Positions 42,008-52,864 of a stretch of 64,000 nucleotides of DNA are shown piece by piece (positions within the stretch are counted from its first letter, which is position 1; each line of letters opens with the position of its first letter). The notes beneath the pieces were generated by a model. It was not told the origin of the DNA, did no database searches, and was given only the letters and a program-made list of their open reading frames with translations. The DNA comes from Plasmodium coatneyi (taxonomy: Eukaryota; Apicomplexa; Aconoidasida; Haemosporida; Plasmodiidae), in contig NC_033557.1 of assembly GCF_001680005.1 (NCBI RefSeq), positions 558,001 to 622,000 of the forward strand, given 5' to 3'. Made by a program: the position numbers and the translations under genes.

Positions 42008-45000
42008 ATGGCAGGAGGTGCAGAGAAGTTAGTGCGGAAATGGCACGAAGAGATGAAGAAATATACGGAGCAGAAGTTTGATGTAACACACTATATTCCT
42101 TTTGATAGTTAAGTTCACGTGTGCGTAGACATAAATGGCAGCATGAATTATATAGGAGTACAATACAGAGCACCTATGGTACGTATCTATTCCCTTCCTT
42201 TTATCTTTTAGAGTAGAATATGGAAGGACATGAGACAAATATGGGAAGGTCTTATGGGTATATTAACAAAGCCGTTAGACGATAAAATTAGGCATTTGTG
42301 TGCTGAGGACGTCGGTAAGGATTTCGGAGTTAAAATTAATCCAGCGGAAAAAGCACTATGTAAAGCTATCTTTAAACTTTATTATTATATGAACGGTATA
42401 TCAATAGAAGGAAAGGGGCAAGAGAAAATTGACAGAAGCAGTGTGGAAGATAATTTTCTGAGATGTGTAGTAGGAATGACCACCTTACATCAAATATTTG
42501 GGAAACATCAATGTTTCGAGAAGTACACAGATTATGTATCGCGCGTTATGCCGTGGATGAGGGAAGTGGGCCAAGTTGAAGATTATGGTGCACTATGTGC
42601 AAAGATGAATTTTGATGGAATGATAATAGGAACGAAACTGGTAGGTGCTACCATGAAACCATGGAATGAGGGGAAACTGCAGCATGTTTCAGAGTATGGT
42701 TTCATAAAAAGCTCCGATAAGGATACGTGCAAGGATGAAGGGAAAAATCAAATAGAAAATCCCAAGTATAAAGTTCAGGAGAAGGATAAACCAGGGTGGC
42801 TGCAGAAGGCGAAAGTGGAAGAAGTGAAAAATATAATAACAAAGAACCAGTATATTCCACAGGAAAAAGTTAGCGAAGTATTAGATGTAATGAAAAAAAA
42901 AATAGATGAAATTAAAAAAAAAATATGGAAGCAGAAGGGGTGTCAAGTGGACGAAACAACTGGCTTCCAAGAGGACGAAGAAAGTATGGATGATTCCTTT
43001 TTTCCTCTTTAATGTTTACAGTGAATACATATATTAAATAATGAATTCTTTGTTTTTTTGTTTATTACTTAAATAAGATAATAAAAAAAATTGGACAGAA
43101 TATATATATATATCCTATATGATACACACTTTCTTATATACAGATGATATAGAAGAATGGTTCACCGAATTTTCAAATCACACAGTAGACAATAGTGATT
43201 ACTATGATTATGGGAAGGTCACTGCAATGGAGGGTTTGTGTGATGCAATGGATCAGGATACTATTAAGAGGGACGCCACTGAGAATGACATAAAATTTTG
43301 CAAAAATATATTAAAGAATTTATGGATAGTATCCAGATGTAACAATGCGAAAAGCAAATACAGAAAATGCATAGAGCCTAAAAGTAGTTGCCATTATATT
43401 ACACCGTGCAATTTATTAAAAATTTGGTTAACGTATGCACAGGGGACATGTGCACCGGAGGACGTTCTGAACTTTGTATTTACAGCATTCGACGTGATAG
43501 AAACACAGATGAAGGGGGACGGGGAATTTTATGAAAAGTGCGAATTAAAGAATTTTTCTGGTATGCACAGAGGGAATAAAGATATGGTATATGAAGTTTA
43601 TAAGTTAATAGATAGGAATAAACTTTTGAGAGATCTGATACAAGCGCGAACTACAGAATGGTGTAAAAAGATGAACTGGACTGTTAATGTAGGAGAATGG
43701 AAAGGCAGAACTGAACAAAACAGTGGTGGGAGGTCAGATAAAGGAGGAGGAGGGGGTAGTCTAGAATTAGAAGAAATGAAGGGGATTATTCAAAAAGTTG
43801 GGCTGAAATTAGGAATGAAGGAACAGATACAGAAAGAAATAAGTCAAGCTGTGGAACAAGTCATAAACGAAAGTAAGCTACTCCAAACACCCCCCTAACA
43901 ACCTTCTTTCATTTCCTGTTTTCCTTTCTTTCTTTATTTCTTCCTGCGCACCCTAAGAACCTTCACTTTCTTCCATCCTCCGGAGGAAGTGTGTACCCCG
44001 AAAGGGTGTACATCAAAAAAAAAAAAAAAAAAAAAAGAATGAGAAAAGAAAAAAATTAAGGTGAATGAATCAGTGGAGGGAGGTGTAGGATTTCCCATTT
44101 AGGGTGTGCGGGATTCCGCGCTTAGAAGTAGTCCAGGGTATGGGATTTGAAGTTAAGGGTTTACGTTCGGGGTATAGAAATAGTGGTTCGCGCTACGGGA
44201 ACTAAGGTTTAGGGTATAAGAACTGAAGTTTCAGGGTATGAAGAATTAGGGATTAGGATATGGAGAATATGGAATTACGGGTGTAAGAACAACAATGTGG
44301 CCTGGTGTTTATCGGTTTTAGGGTGTAAGAACAACAACAATGTTGCCTCGTATTTAGGTGTTTAGGGTTTAGGGACAACAATGTTACCTGGTGTATCAGC
44401 TGTTTTAGGGTGTAAGTACAACCATGTGGCCTGTTGTTTAGCTGTTTTAGGGCGTATGAACAGCAGTGTGGCCTGGTCTTCAGCTGTTTCAGGGTGGGAA
44501 AGCAAAGGAAGGAAAGAAGGAATAAGAAAGAATGAAGGATAAGGGATGAGGTATAGGGAATAAGGAAGAAATAAAGGAAAGGGTGTAAAAAAGGAAGGTT
44601 TAAGGAAGAAAAAAAAAGAAAAGGTGTAAGGAAGGAAAGAAGGAATGAAAGGAAGGAATAGGAAGGAATAAGAAGGAATAAGAAGTAAAGAAGGAAGGAA
44701 TAAGGAAAGAAAGAAACAAACAAAGAAACAAAGAAAGGAAAGGAAAAAAGGAGGAAGGGTGTACACCATCATCACCATTCTGTTATTACTTCCGTACCAT
44801 TTTTTGATATAATCATATATATTTTTATTCTTCCATTTTTTTCCATCACTCTTCCTATCTGTTAGACACACCCTGTAACGAAAGTGACCTATGTAAACGT
44901 GTAGAATGTGTAACAGAAAAATGGGGAACCAACAGGAGTAAAAAGGCAGACTGGGTAAGTGAACAATTTTATCCTTTGGAATTTAAAGACAGCTGAATAT

Positions 45001-48000
45001 ACCGTGTGCCTTATGAATGTAGAACGCAGGAATAGACACAAATATTATGCCTGTGTTGAATATATATGTTTACCTCCCTCATGTAGAACACGGCGAACAA
45101 TAATATGGGGGGTGACGTTAAGTATAACTTAGGGGAAATGTCCAAAAAGATGGTCGAGGACGGTTCATCCGACGCCGATAATCTGTGTGAACAGACTGAA
45201 TGGAAAGATGCCTCAGTAACTGAAAAAGAGAGAGAGGCTTGCAGGTACATTAACAGAAGTTTAAAGCATATATATGGTATTAAAGTAGATGAGAAGGATA
45301 TAAATAATAATGAGGAAGGCACTCTGGACGAAAAGAAGAGAAAGGCCGCTGACAACAGGATGTTTAAACAAACTATGTTATGCGCTGCATTGAATGCGTA
45401 CGCTGATCGCCTCATAAAGGAAACAGAAGATAAATGCCCTGTAGATGAGGATAAAATAAAAACAATGTTTGAAAAAGGCAATGAAAAGATAAGTGATTGG
45501 TGTTTGGATAAGGATAACAGTGGTACATGTATTGAATGTAAGAGGGAACCTGATCTAAAATGCGAGGTGGGGGACGAAAAAACCGAAGCAAATGAAAAAT
45601 TGAAAGCATTGCTTGGGAAAGATCCAAAAATACAAGAAACCCTAACCAATATAAGTACTATAACTAACTTCTGCACACGCATACAATGCGTAACAAAGAA
45701 ATGGTTCACAAACAACAAGAATGGAAAAGAGGCAATCTGGGTAAGTGAACACAATATTATATTGTCCTCATTACAATAAAAAGGAACACAGTGTTGTTCA
45801 TTAGAATAAGAGACAGTTTTGTGCGTCCTGTAGTATGTACAAACTGACAGAGGGAATTAGACGCATATAATTATAGGGGGGGTAGACATAATTATGGGGG
45901 ATGGACACATAATTACATAGCATACATTTATTTCCTTCCGGTCCCTCCCTCCTTCTATTAACAGAGTAATATGGAGAGTGACATTAACACGGAGGCCACA
46001 AATATGTTTAATAAAATATCCAAAGATAGCGAAAGTGTGAAAACTTATTGCAGTAATCTTTCAGATAAAACTAGTAGAATAGTCACTGCCCCAGAGATAA
46101 AGGCTTGCCAGTACATTTCTAAAGGATTAAAGCATATTTATAACATTCCAAAGGATGAAGTGAAGGAAAATGAGAAGGAGAAGGATAAGAAAGAAAAGGA
46201 AGCTTTGGACAACCAATTATTTAAGAGAACTATGGGATGTCTACTTTTGAATGCTTATGCGGATAAGTTAGAACAGGTGGTTAAATCTCCCTGTACGGTC
46301 AGTGAGAAAACAGTAGCACAAGCATTTGACGAAGGAAATAAAAATAAGGATAAATGGTGTTCGGACAATGATAAGAAGAATTGTATTAAGTGTGAAAGGA
46401 TTAAGGACTTAAGTTGTGAAATAGGTGGAACAGAAGTGAAGGAAAAGTTGAAGACAATTCTCGAGAAGAATGAAGAAATAACACAAACTGTGACTGATAT
46501 AAATATTATAAGTGAGAACTCCTTATGTCAGCGTGTACAATGTATAATAACACAATGGACCCGGGACAGAAGGGAAGAGAACAGAGCGCAGTGGGAGGTT
46601 TGGAAGGATTCATATATAACACTAGAATTCAAGCATATATATTGCATGAAAATGGTTGTTATACGTTCAGGCGAAGGTATGAATAAAGATTTTATGTAAA
46701 AGTTAAATATAAGTACATGCCCTCCCCCATTTTCTCCTTACTTATAGAACGAAAGTTGGAAGGACATCGAACCTAGGGTTGTGGAGCTGCCCGACATTAT
46801 ATATAAGCAGAACAGCGATACTGACAAATACTGCGATGAAACCAACTGGACAGATAGTGTAACAGGTGAAAGCAGGTTGGCATGCAAATACATTGTTCGG
46901 GAGCTGTATCATATATATAATATTGAACTGGAAGCTGGAAGCAAGCCTGACGACCAAAAAAAGAAAAATGACGAAAAATTTAAGAGAGTTATGGCATGCA
47001 TGGCATTAAATGAGTATATAGGGAAATTGAAGAAGAATAATTCTAAATGTAACGTGGAGGCTGGAATAAACAAGGCCTTCGAAATTGGATCACAGAATAT
47101 AAAAACTTGGTGCAAAGATCAGGATGGTAAATGTGAAGAATGTAAACAGGAGAAGTATTCAGCTTGCACAATAGGTGGAGAAAATATAAAGAGCAAAGTG
47201 GAAGGGATGTTCCGGCAGAATAATAACAAAATAAAACCAACTCTGGATGCTATAACTACTGCATGTCAACCCAAACCAGCTGCCACTAAACCAGCGAAGA
47301 CACTGCAGTCAGGTGCGTCAGATGGAGCAGGTACGTCTTCAACTGTAGATTGTAATAACAGAGAAGCTGATGCTAATGTAGACATTGATGCATGTCTTCC
47401 TCTGGACGGTGATGATGTCCCAGCATCTTCTTTCACTCCTCCTCCTGATAATGAGCACCATGAAGCTAAAAGGGGGGAAATTGGCCCTGTTGGAGAACCA
47501 GGTAGTAATATGGGTACTGTTACTGTAACTAATGTCATTACCTCTAACATTTCAGGTCCCAATTCTGCAGTTCAGGACAGTTCAAAGAATCCCAGTTCCT
47601 CCGGTCCAGCACCCTCACTTCAGGATCCAGGTAATAATAATAATAATAAAAAGAAAATAAACACTCTTGAGAAATGTGTCCACCTATAAGATGCATCAAA
47701 AAATTAGCAAGTAAGAAATTAAAGAGTAAAAGGTGAAAAATAAAAAACAGAAAATAAAAAATTAGAAAGTGAAAGAAGTAAAAAAATTACAAACTGTAAG
47801 AAGTAAAAAAATTACAAAAGTAAGAAGTGTAAAAAATTTAAAAAGTAAGAGGTGTAAAAACGTAAAAAAAAATTAGGACGCGTAAAAAAAATGTAGAAAG
47901 TGAAATAAGTGTAAAAAGGTAAAAAAAAATTAGAAAATAAAAAATAAAAAGTGTGCACCATGGTGTAGTTGGAGCTGCGAGTACTATTACCCATGGTTAC

Positions 48001-49290
48001 ACTGAAAACACTCCCCCCTTATTTATGTCTTAGGTGTAAGTGCAAGTGGTCCTACTGCACAAGGAGCAGCAGATACTTCGACTGTTAAAGTAGAGAACAA
48101 TGCAAAGGGAATCCCAGATGATCCAGAAGCTGGTCCGGCATTTGCCGTTAGTTCGAGTAGTAATGATGGTACCCAAGGTGTCCCGGGTGCTATTCCTGGT
48201 GGTCCACCTGCTGGTGGTAGTACGCAACAAGATACTGAACCAAAGGCCGTTACTGAACCAGATGTTGCACCCCAGAAACCAGAATTACCTTCTGTATCAG
48301 GAAGGAAAGGTCCAGTTGTACATACACCAACAAACAAAGTAACACCATCATCACCTGGAACAGCTGCTACAGTTGGAAAAGGTGGTACAGGGAGGGAGGG
48401 TGGCGGAGCCACCCCTTCTGTTTCTCCACTTCAATCAGTTAGTAATAATATCAACCCTTCCGAACTCCTTACCCCATACCTTCCTTCCATTCCTGTTCTA
48501 ATTGGTCTTTCTGCTATGAGTTATCTCCTTTTGAAGGTAAATAAAGAAAAAAAAACAAAAAAAATGAAGAAAACATATTTTCCGCAGAAAGAAAAAAACG
48601 AAAAAAAAAAAGAACAAAAAAAAAAAAAAAAAAAAAAAACGAAAAAAAAAAGAATAAAAAGAAAAAAAAAAAAGAAAAAAAAGGTTTAGGATTTCGCATT
48701 TAAGGTGTGTGTAAGATTTTGCACTTAGGAAGTGAGTGTGCGATTTCGCATTTTAGGGGTGTGTGTAGGAGTTCGCATTTAGGTGTGTGTGTGTAGGATT
48801 TCAAATTTTAGGGTTTGAAGTAGTAATTACTGTTGCATGAACAAACATTTCGCATCCCTATTAAAGAATCATTTTTTTCCCTTTTTTTTTTTTTTTTTTT
48901 TTTTTGCAGTACTTTGGAATGCTTCGTAAGGCAAGAAAACGTTACAGAAGAGCTTATGAAGTATCTGGTCCTCCTCCCTTGGAAGAACAACCTCTTGGTC
49001 ATGTGGGCGACCAGGCAGATGGTCCACATGAATATACCTTAGTAAAGGAACGAAAACAACCAAGATCTGTTCCAACAGGAAGGAAGAAACAAGTTGGTAA
49101 ACGTCCTGTTGGTCAACGTACCATTATTGATATTCATTTAGAAATCTTAGACGAATGTCAAAGGGAAGATGTGCATTCGACGAGGGAAGACTTTTTTGAA
49201 ATTTTGGTTCACGAAATTATGGGAAGCCAATTTATAAAGGAGGAAAAGGTTCCTAAGGAAGATGTTCCGAAGCAAGATGTTCAAAGTTAA
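42008..49290 (+). CDS. SICAvar: SICAvar variant antigen 1, nine exons, 1572 residues predicted
   Basis: Predicted exons are 42008-42082, 42212-42983, 43144-43872, 44866-44954, 45087-45740, 45965-46597, 46748-47630, 48034-48536 and 48910-49290. SICA proteins are variant antigens displayed on the infected red-cell surface and are subject to antigenic variation. Exon 1 is a 25-codon cytosolic-looking start with no signal peptide. Exons 2-7 carry Cys-rich domains: an N-terminal module (KALCKAIFKLYYYMNG), a second type (EEWFTEFSNHT to WCKKMNW), an 89-base half-module (DLCKRVECVTEKW) and three standard modules marked by AC-YI-LKHIYGI, FKQTMLCAALNAYA and C-RxQCxxxxW. Exon 8 is a Pro/Thr/Gly stalk ending in the membrane span YLPSIPVLIGLSAMSYLLL. 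Exon 9 is the cytoplasmic domain (ERKQPRSVPTGRK, RTIIDIHLEILDE, FFEILVHEIMG). Phases agree at every junction. The tail stops earlier than in SICAvar-2 (stop at 49288). Expression state cannot be read from sequence. Confidence 0.93.
44075..44495. repeat. Telomere-like and 42-bp tandem repeats in SICAvar-1 intron 3
   Basis: The 993-base intron 3 holds degenerate GGATTTCGCA/TTTAGGG words (44075-44270) and then about five copies of a ~42-base unit at 44280-44493. The unit reads roughly GTGTAAGAACAACAATGTGG + CCTGGTGTTTA + GCTGTTTTAGG. TTTAGGGTTTAGGG at 44361-44374 equals two Plasmodium telomere repeats in tandem. One related unit occurs near 61856 in intron 8 of SICAvar-2. Confidence 0.85.
48690..48817. 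repeat. ~27-bp TTTTAGGG minisatellite in SICAvar-1 intron 8
   Basis: Five imperfect tandem copies of a ~27-base unit (TAGGATTTCGCATTTTAGGG plus TGTGTGTG) lie between the membrane-span exon and the cytoplasmic exon. The same unit is found at the equivalent place in SICAvar-2. Confidence 0.88.
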
Positions 49291-49555
49291 GATTCCGAAT
49301 TTAGGGAGGAAGACTTCGTTCCTAAGGAAAATATTCCTAATGAAAAGATTCCTAAGGAAGATGTTCTTAAGGAACAGGTTCCAAGTTCAGATTCCGGGTT
49401 TAGGGAGGAAAGACTTTGTTCCTAAGGAAGGTGTTCCTAAGGAAGGTGTTCCTAAGGAAGGTGTTCCTAAGGAAGGTGTTCCAAGTTCAGATTCCGAGTT
49501 TAGGGAGGATGACTTCGTTCCAAAGGAAGGTATTCCTGAGGAACAGGTTCCTTAG
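49291..49555 (+). pseudogene. Untranslated relic of the longer SICA cytoplasmic tail
   Basis: Immediately after the SICAvar-1 stop, the sequence continues with recognisable tail-coding sequence (repeats of VPKE-type pentapeptides and SSDSEFRE). In SICAvar-2 the equivalent sequence is translated up to a TAG at 62564. Here TCA is replaced by TAA (49288-49290). An extra base near 49410 also shifts the frame, so the rest could not be read even without the stop. Four tandem 15-base units GTTCCTAAGGAAGGT lie at 49419-49480, where SICAvar-2 has no such run. This 3' part is now probably 3' UTR. Confidence 0.8.
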
Positions 49556-50059
49556 GAAGAAACAATTTGTAGCCAAATTGTGGATGCTAATCCTTTGGAA
49601 TTGTTGTGTGTTTGAGGAGTGTGAATTGGAAGAAAGCATCGTGCATAAGGAAATTTATTTGGATTATTTATTACAAAGTGTTTGAGACAGTAGGACGGTG
49701 TGTTGTTATACTTCACACGTTATATTATGCTTATACTTAAGAAAAGATAGGCATCCTTAGGAGTGTCTGCATTTTTGAACATTCCTGTATTTGTCATATT
49801 TAATAAATCTTTTTTTGTAAACGTGTTACCAAGAGGTTTATTTTTATTTTTGTATTTTGTATTTTTTTTTTTCGTGGAAGTTAACCAGCTTTTTATTTGT
49901 TTAATAAAAATAATTTGGGACCTTCTCTTTTCACTGTTGTGGATGCTGGGAAGATATGCACGTGGGGGGGTGCTTCCTCCCTTTAGATGCCTCCTCCCCC
50001 CCCTTCTTTCTTTTTATTTGCGCCTCTGAAGAGGAGAACCTGGAAAGGTTAAGCAAAAA
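49556..50059. other. SICAvar-1 conserved 3' flank
   Basis: This 0.5 kb follows the relic tail and is similar to 62567-63170 after SICAvar-2. Shared segments include TTTAATAAATCTT (49799) and ACCAAGAGGTTTATTTTTAT near 49829. It likely holds the 3' UTR and polyadenylation region; AATAAA-type words are present. Confidence 0.6.
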
Positions 50060-51210
50060 AGGGTGTAGGCAATGAATTGTGGGCAAAAGGAATGCCTCCG
50101 GGAAGGAGAGGTGTTCCGGTTCGTGTGTTAGGAGCGGATGTTTTTAGGGGATCCTTTCAGCTAACCCTTTTTGCCGACCGCTTGGCACCCCCATTGGGAA
50201 AAAAAAAAAAAAAAAAAAAAAAAGGAAGAATATTTTGTTTCTTTGTTTGTTTGTTTCCCCTCCGCCGGTACACGGGCGTTCTTTCTTAAATGGTTAAACT
50301 ACCACGTGTTGTTCCGAAGGGTGTGATATCGCCTCGCCACTGCATCTACACTGTTTTTGAAAAGCTGGCGTTGTCGTGTGGGGGGTGTTTCTTCGTGCAA
50401 ACGCATCTCTCATTTCGCCATAACGCAACAGTGAAGTAACAATGCGTGGTGCACAGTTGATGAGCTCCCCTTAACGCAAAGGGTGTTTATTTTTTTTCGT
50501 TTGGGCGAAATGGGGAGGTATAACCTATGCGCGCACTCTGCTACGCTGCCGCCATAGCGTTTCAATGGTAAAGATTCCCCGATCAAATTGACCCTGAAGG
50601 ACAGTGATGGACTCTTCTTCGTCCCACTTTATACATATGTGTAAAATACCACCTTCACGAGGGTATCCGTATCCTCTCGTGTGTAATCCTCTTTTCTCCC
50701 TTGGGTCCTTCCCCAGAAGTGTAAGAATTATATGAACAGAAAAAGGAAAAAAGAACTTCCTCCGTTGTAATGCCTGGATCATTTGTAACATCCGTCGTGG
50801 GTACGACGAATAATGACCACTGTATTGTGTGCCCATGTGGAATTATGCATTCCGTTTGGTGCGCATTGGGGGAAACTGGCTGTGTGTAGGAGTTAGTCCA
50901 TCCGCGTGTGACGCAAACCTGCTTGGGCACGGACACCCAAACTGGGTATGGTAAAGTGGCCAGTGGACGGGTATACCGCACACTTTGACGAACACGAGGG
51001 TTGCAGACGTAACACGAAAAATGACCCAAGTGCTTACTCTTATATGTGGCAATCCATATTCATCTGTCGCCCATTTTTCCGCTCGAGGGGGAAGGACAGT
51101 TGTCCTGCGGCCAATGCGATATTTTGTGGCACTGTGTTTTATTTTGCTGCACTCTGCCTTTTTTTTGCTTCATTTTGTTTATTTTTCTTTTTTTTTCCTG
51201 TTTGAAGGCC
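50060..51210. repeat. SICAvar-unit conserved non-coding block, copy 2
   Basis: Bases 50060-50200 (GGTGTAGGCAATGAATTGTG, GGATCCTTTCAGCTAACCC) match 63179-63318 and have no match beside copy 1. From the A run at 50200 on, the block matches 37079-38100 with frequent small differences. It begins 0.77 kb after the SICAvar-1 stop codon and 5.4 kb before the SICAvar-2 start, so it could belong to either gene's flank. No conserved open frame was found. Confidence 0.85.
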
Positions 51211-52260
51211 TGGTGAGGTGAGGCACAAATGTCACTCGCGTCAGGCGAATGCAAAGACTTGGTGAGTCACCCATCTGGTGTGCCGCGCGGGTTGCCTTGC
51301 ATGTGGATAAGCGGCACTGTGGCCAAGGGGTCATGTGGCTATGCAGTCATGCTGTTATGCGTTCGTCCAGTCAGGTCCTCTTTAGGACATCTCCACACAA
51401 GGGGGCCACTCCTCTGTGGGTAAACATCCCCCCCTCAACGGACTTTCACACAAGGAGGGATGAAAAAAAAATATATATATTCTTTGCAGTGATGTTGCAT
51501 ATAAGGGGGGGCGAGGAATTTCCTTTGTTCCTTTTTCTCATCCCTCTGCTGTTTTTTTTTTTTTTAAATGCATTTGGCAATTGGCAAATTGAAGTTGGCG
51601 GTTTCCAGTTCGTTGGTGGTTAACGGATGTGCCTTTCTCCCTCTTGCGCGCTTCCTAAAACTTCCAGCAACATTTGCTGCACCCCGTTCGCCTCTCAGCC
51701 ATTTTCTGCATGCACACATGCGCATTGGAAAAGGTACATCTGCGTCGTAGCCGCAGCCCCGCTTCGCAGTTACGCAGTTGTGCACATCAATTAATGGCCC
51801 ACCTTTTTTTTCTTTTTTTTTTTTTTTCTTTTTGCATGTGTTCGTATGTCACGCGGACACATGCAACATCCAACAGCGCGGAATCGGAAGGACGAACGCG
51901 CAAACGTGAGGAAGCACACAAATGGACCAAATGGGCAAAAGGAATATTGGACGAATGGAATGACGAATGGATAACGAATGGTCGAACGAATGGTCGAACG
52001 AATGGATAACGAATGGACAACGAATGAACGAATGGACAAAGGACGAATATTGGCTATGGTCGCATGTAATGTAGTATTTCGGGGGGACGGAATTGGGAGG
52101 GTGTGCGGCGTCGCCGAGCTACACACCACCCTGATAGAAAGAACGCACTTGCTTTTCCTCAGCAAAAGGAACGTCGTCAAAAATTGAAAAAAGGGAAAAA
52201 TGTAATTTAGAAGGATATGCCAGATAAGGGCGACCTGTGCAATGATGTGCAAAGGGTATG
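51211..52260. other. Unit-2 spacer with second conserved patch and GAATGGACAAC-type repeats
   Basis: Bases 51211-51790 show no match to unit 1 and no supported gene. Bases 51836-51960 and 52115-52260 match 38360-38500 and 39905-40060 respectively. Between them, 51950-52040 is a string of short degenerate repeats built on GAACGAATGG. Compared with unit 1, about 1.2 kb between these two patches is absent. Confidence 0.6.
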
Positions 52261-52860
52261 TACAAAGGACGTCTAAGGAAGGAAACGAGGGTCTAAGGAA
52301 GGAAAGGAAGGGTCTAAGGAAGGAAAGGAAGGGTCTAAGGAGGAAAAGTTCAGGTTTTATGTGTTAGAAGTAAAGGGTCTAAGGAATGAGAGTGAAGGAA
52401 TAAGCGTAAAGGAATAAGAGTGAAAGAATGAGAGTGAAGGAAAGAAAGGAAAGAAGGAATGGAAGGAAAGGAAGAAAAGAAAGAAGGAATAAGAAGGAAA
52501 GAAAGGTAAGCAAGAAAGAAAGGAAGAAAAGGGAGTGAAGGAAAGATGAGGAATTGAAGGTATGCGTTCGGGTTTTAGGGTTAAGGAAAGTAAGTGAAGG
52601 AGTGAAGGAGTGAAGGAGTGAAGGAATGAGAGTAAAGGAATGAAGGAAAGGAAGGTTCTATGGAGGAGAATGGGTCTAAGGAAGGAAGGTTTAAGGGAGA
52701 AAAAAAGAAGAAGGAAGGTTGTTAGGGTAGTTGGTGGGTGGAAGGAAGGTATTGTTAGGGGTGGGAGTGAAGGAAGGTGTGTTTGTTGTGTTAGGGTGGA
52801 AGAAAGGGATGTTAGGTGGTAAAGTGGTAGGTGGAAAGGAAGGTTGTTAGGGATGGTGGA
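52261..52860. repeat. Purine-rich repeats, unit 2
   Basis: The plus strand is nearly all A and G. It includes about three copies of a 24-base unit (GGGTCTAAGGAAGGAAAGGA) at 52275-52340 and a 9-base repeat GGAGTGAAG at 52590-52620. It corresponds in position and style to 40075-40660. Confidence 0.75.
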
Positions 52861-52864
52861 AGGA

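Noticed and set aside
44253..44723. 156-codon minus-strand open frame with a repeated 14-residue peptide
   Set aside because: It is the antisense of a 42-base intronic minisatellite followed by a purine tract; 42 being a multiple of three is enough to keep it open.
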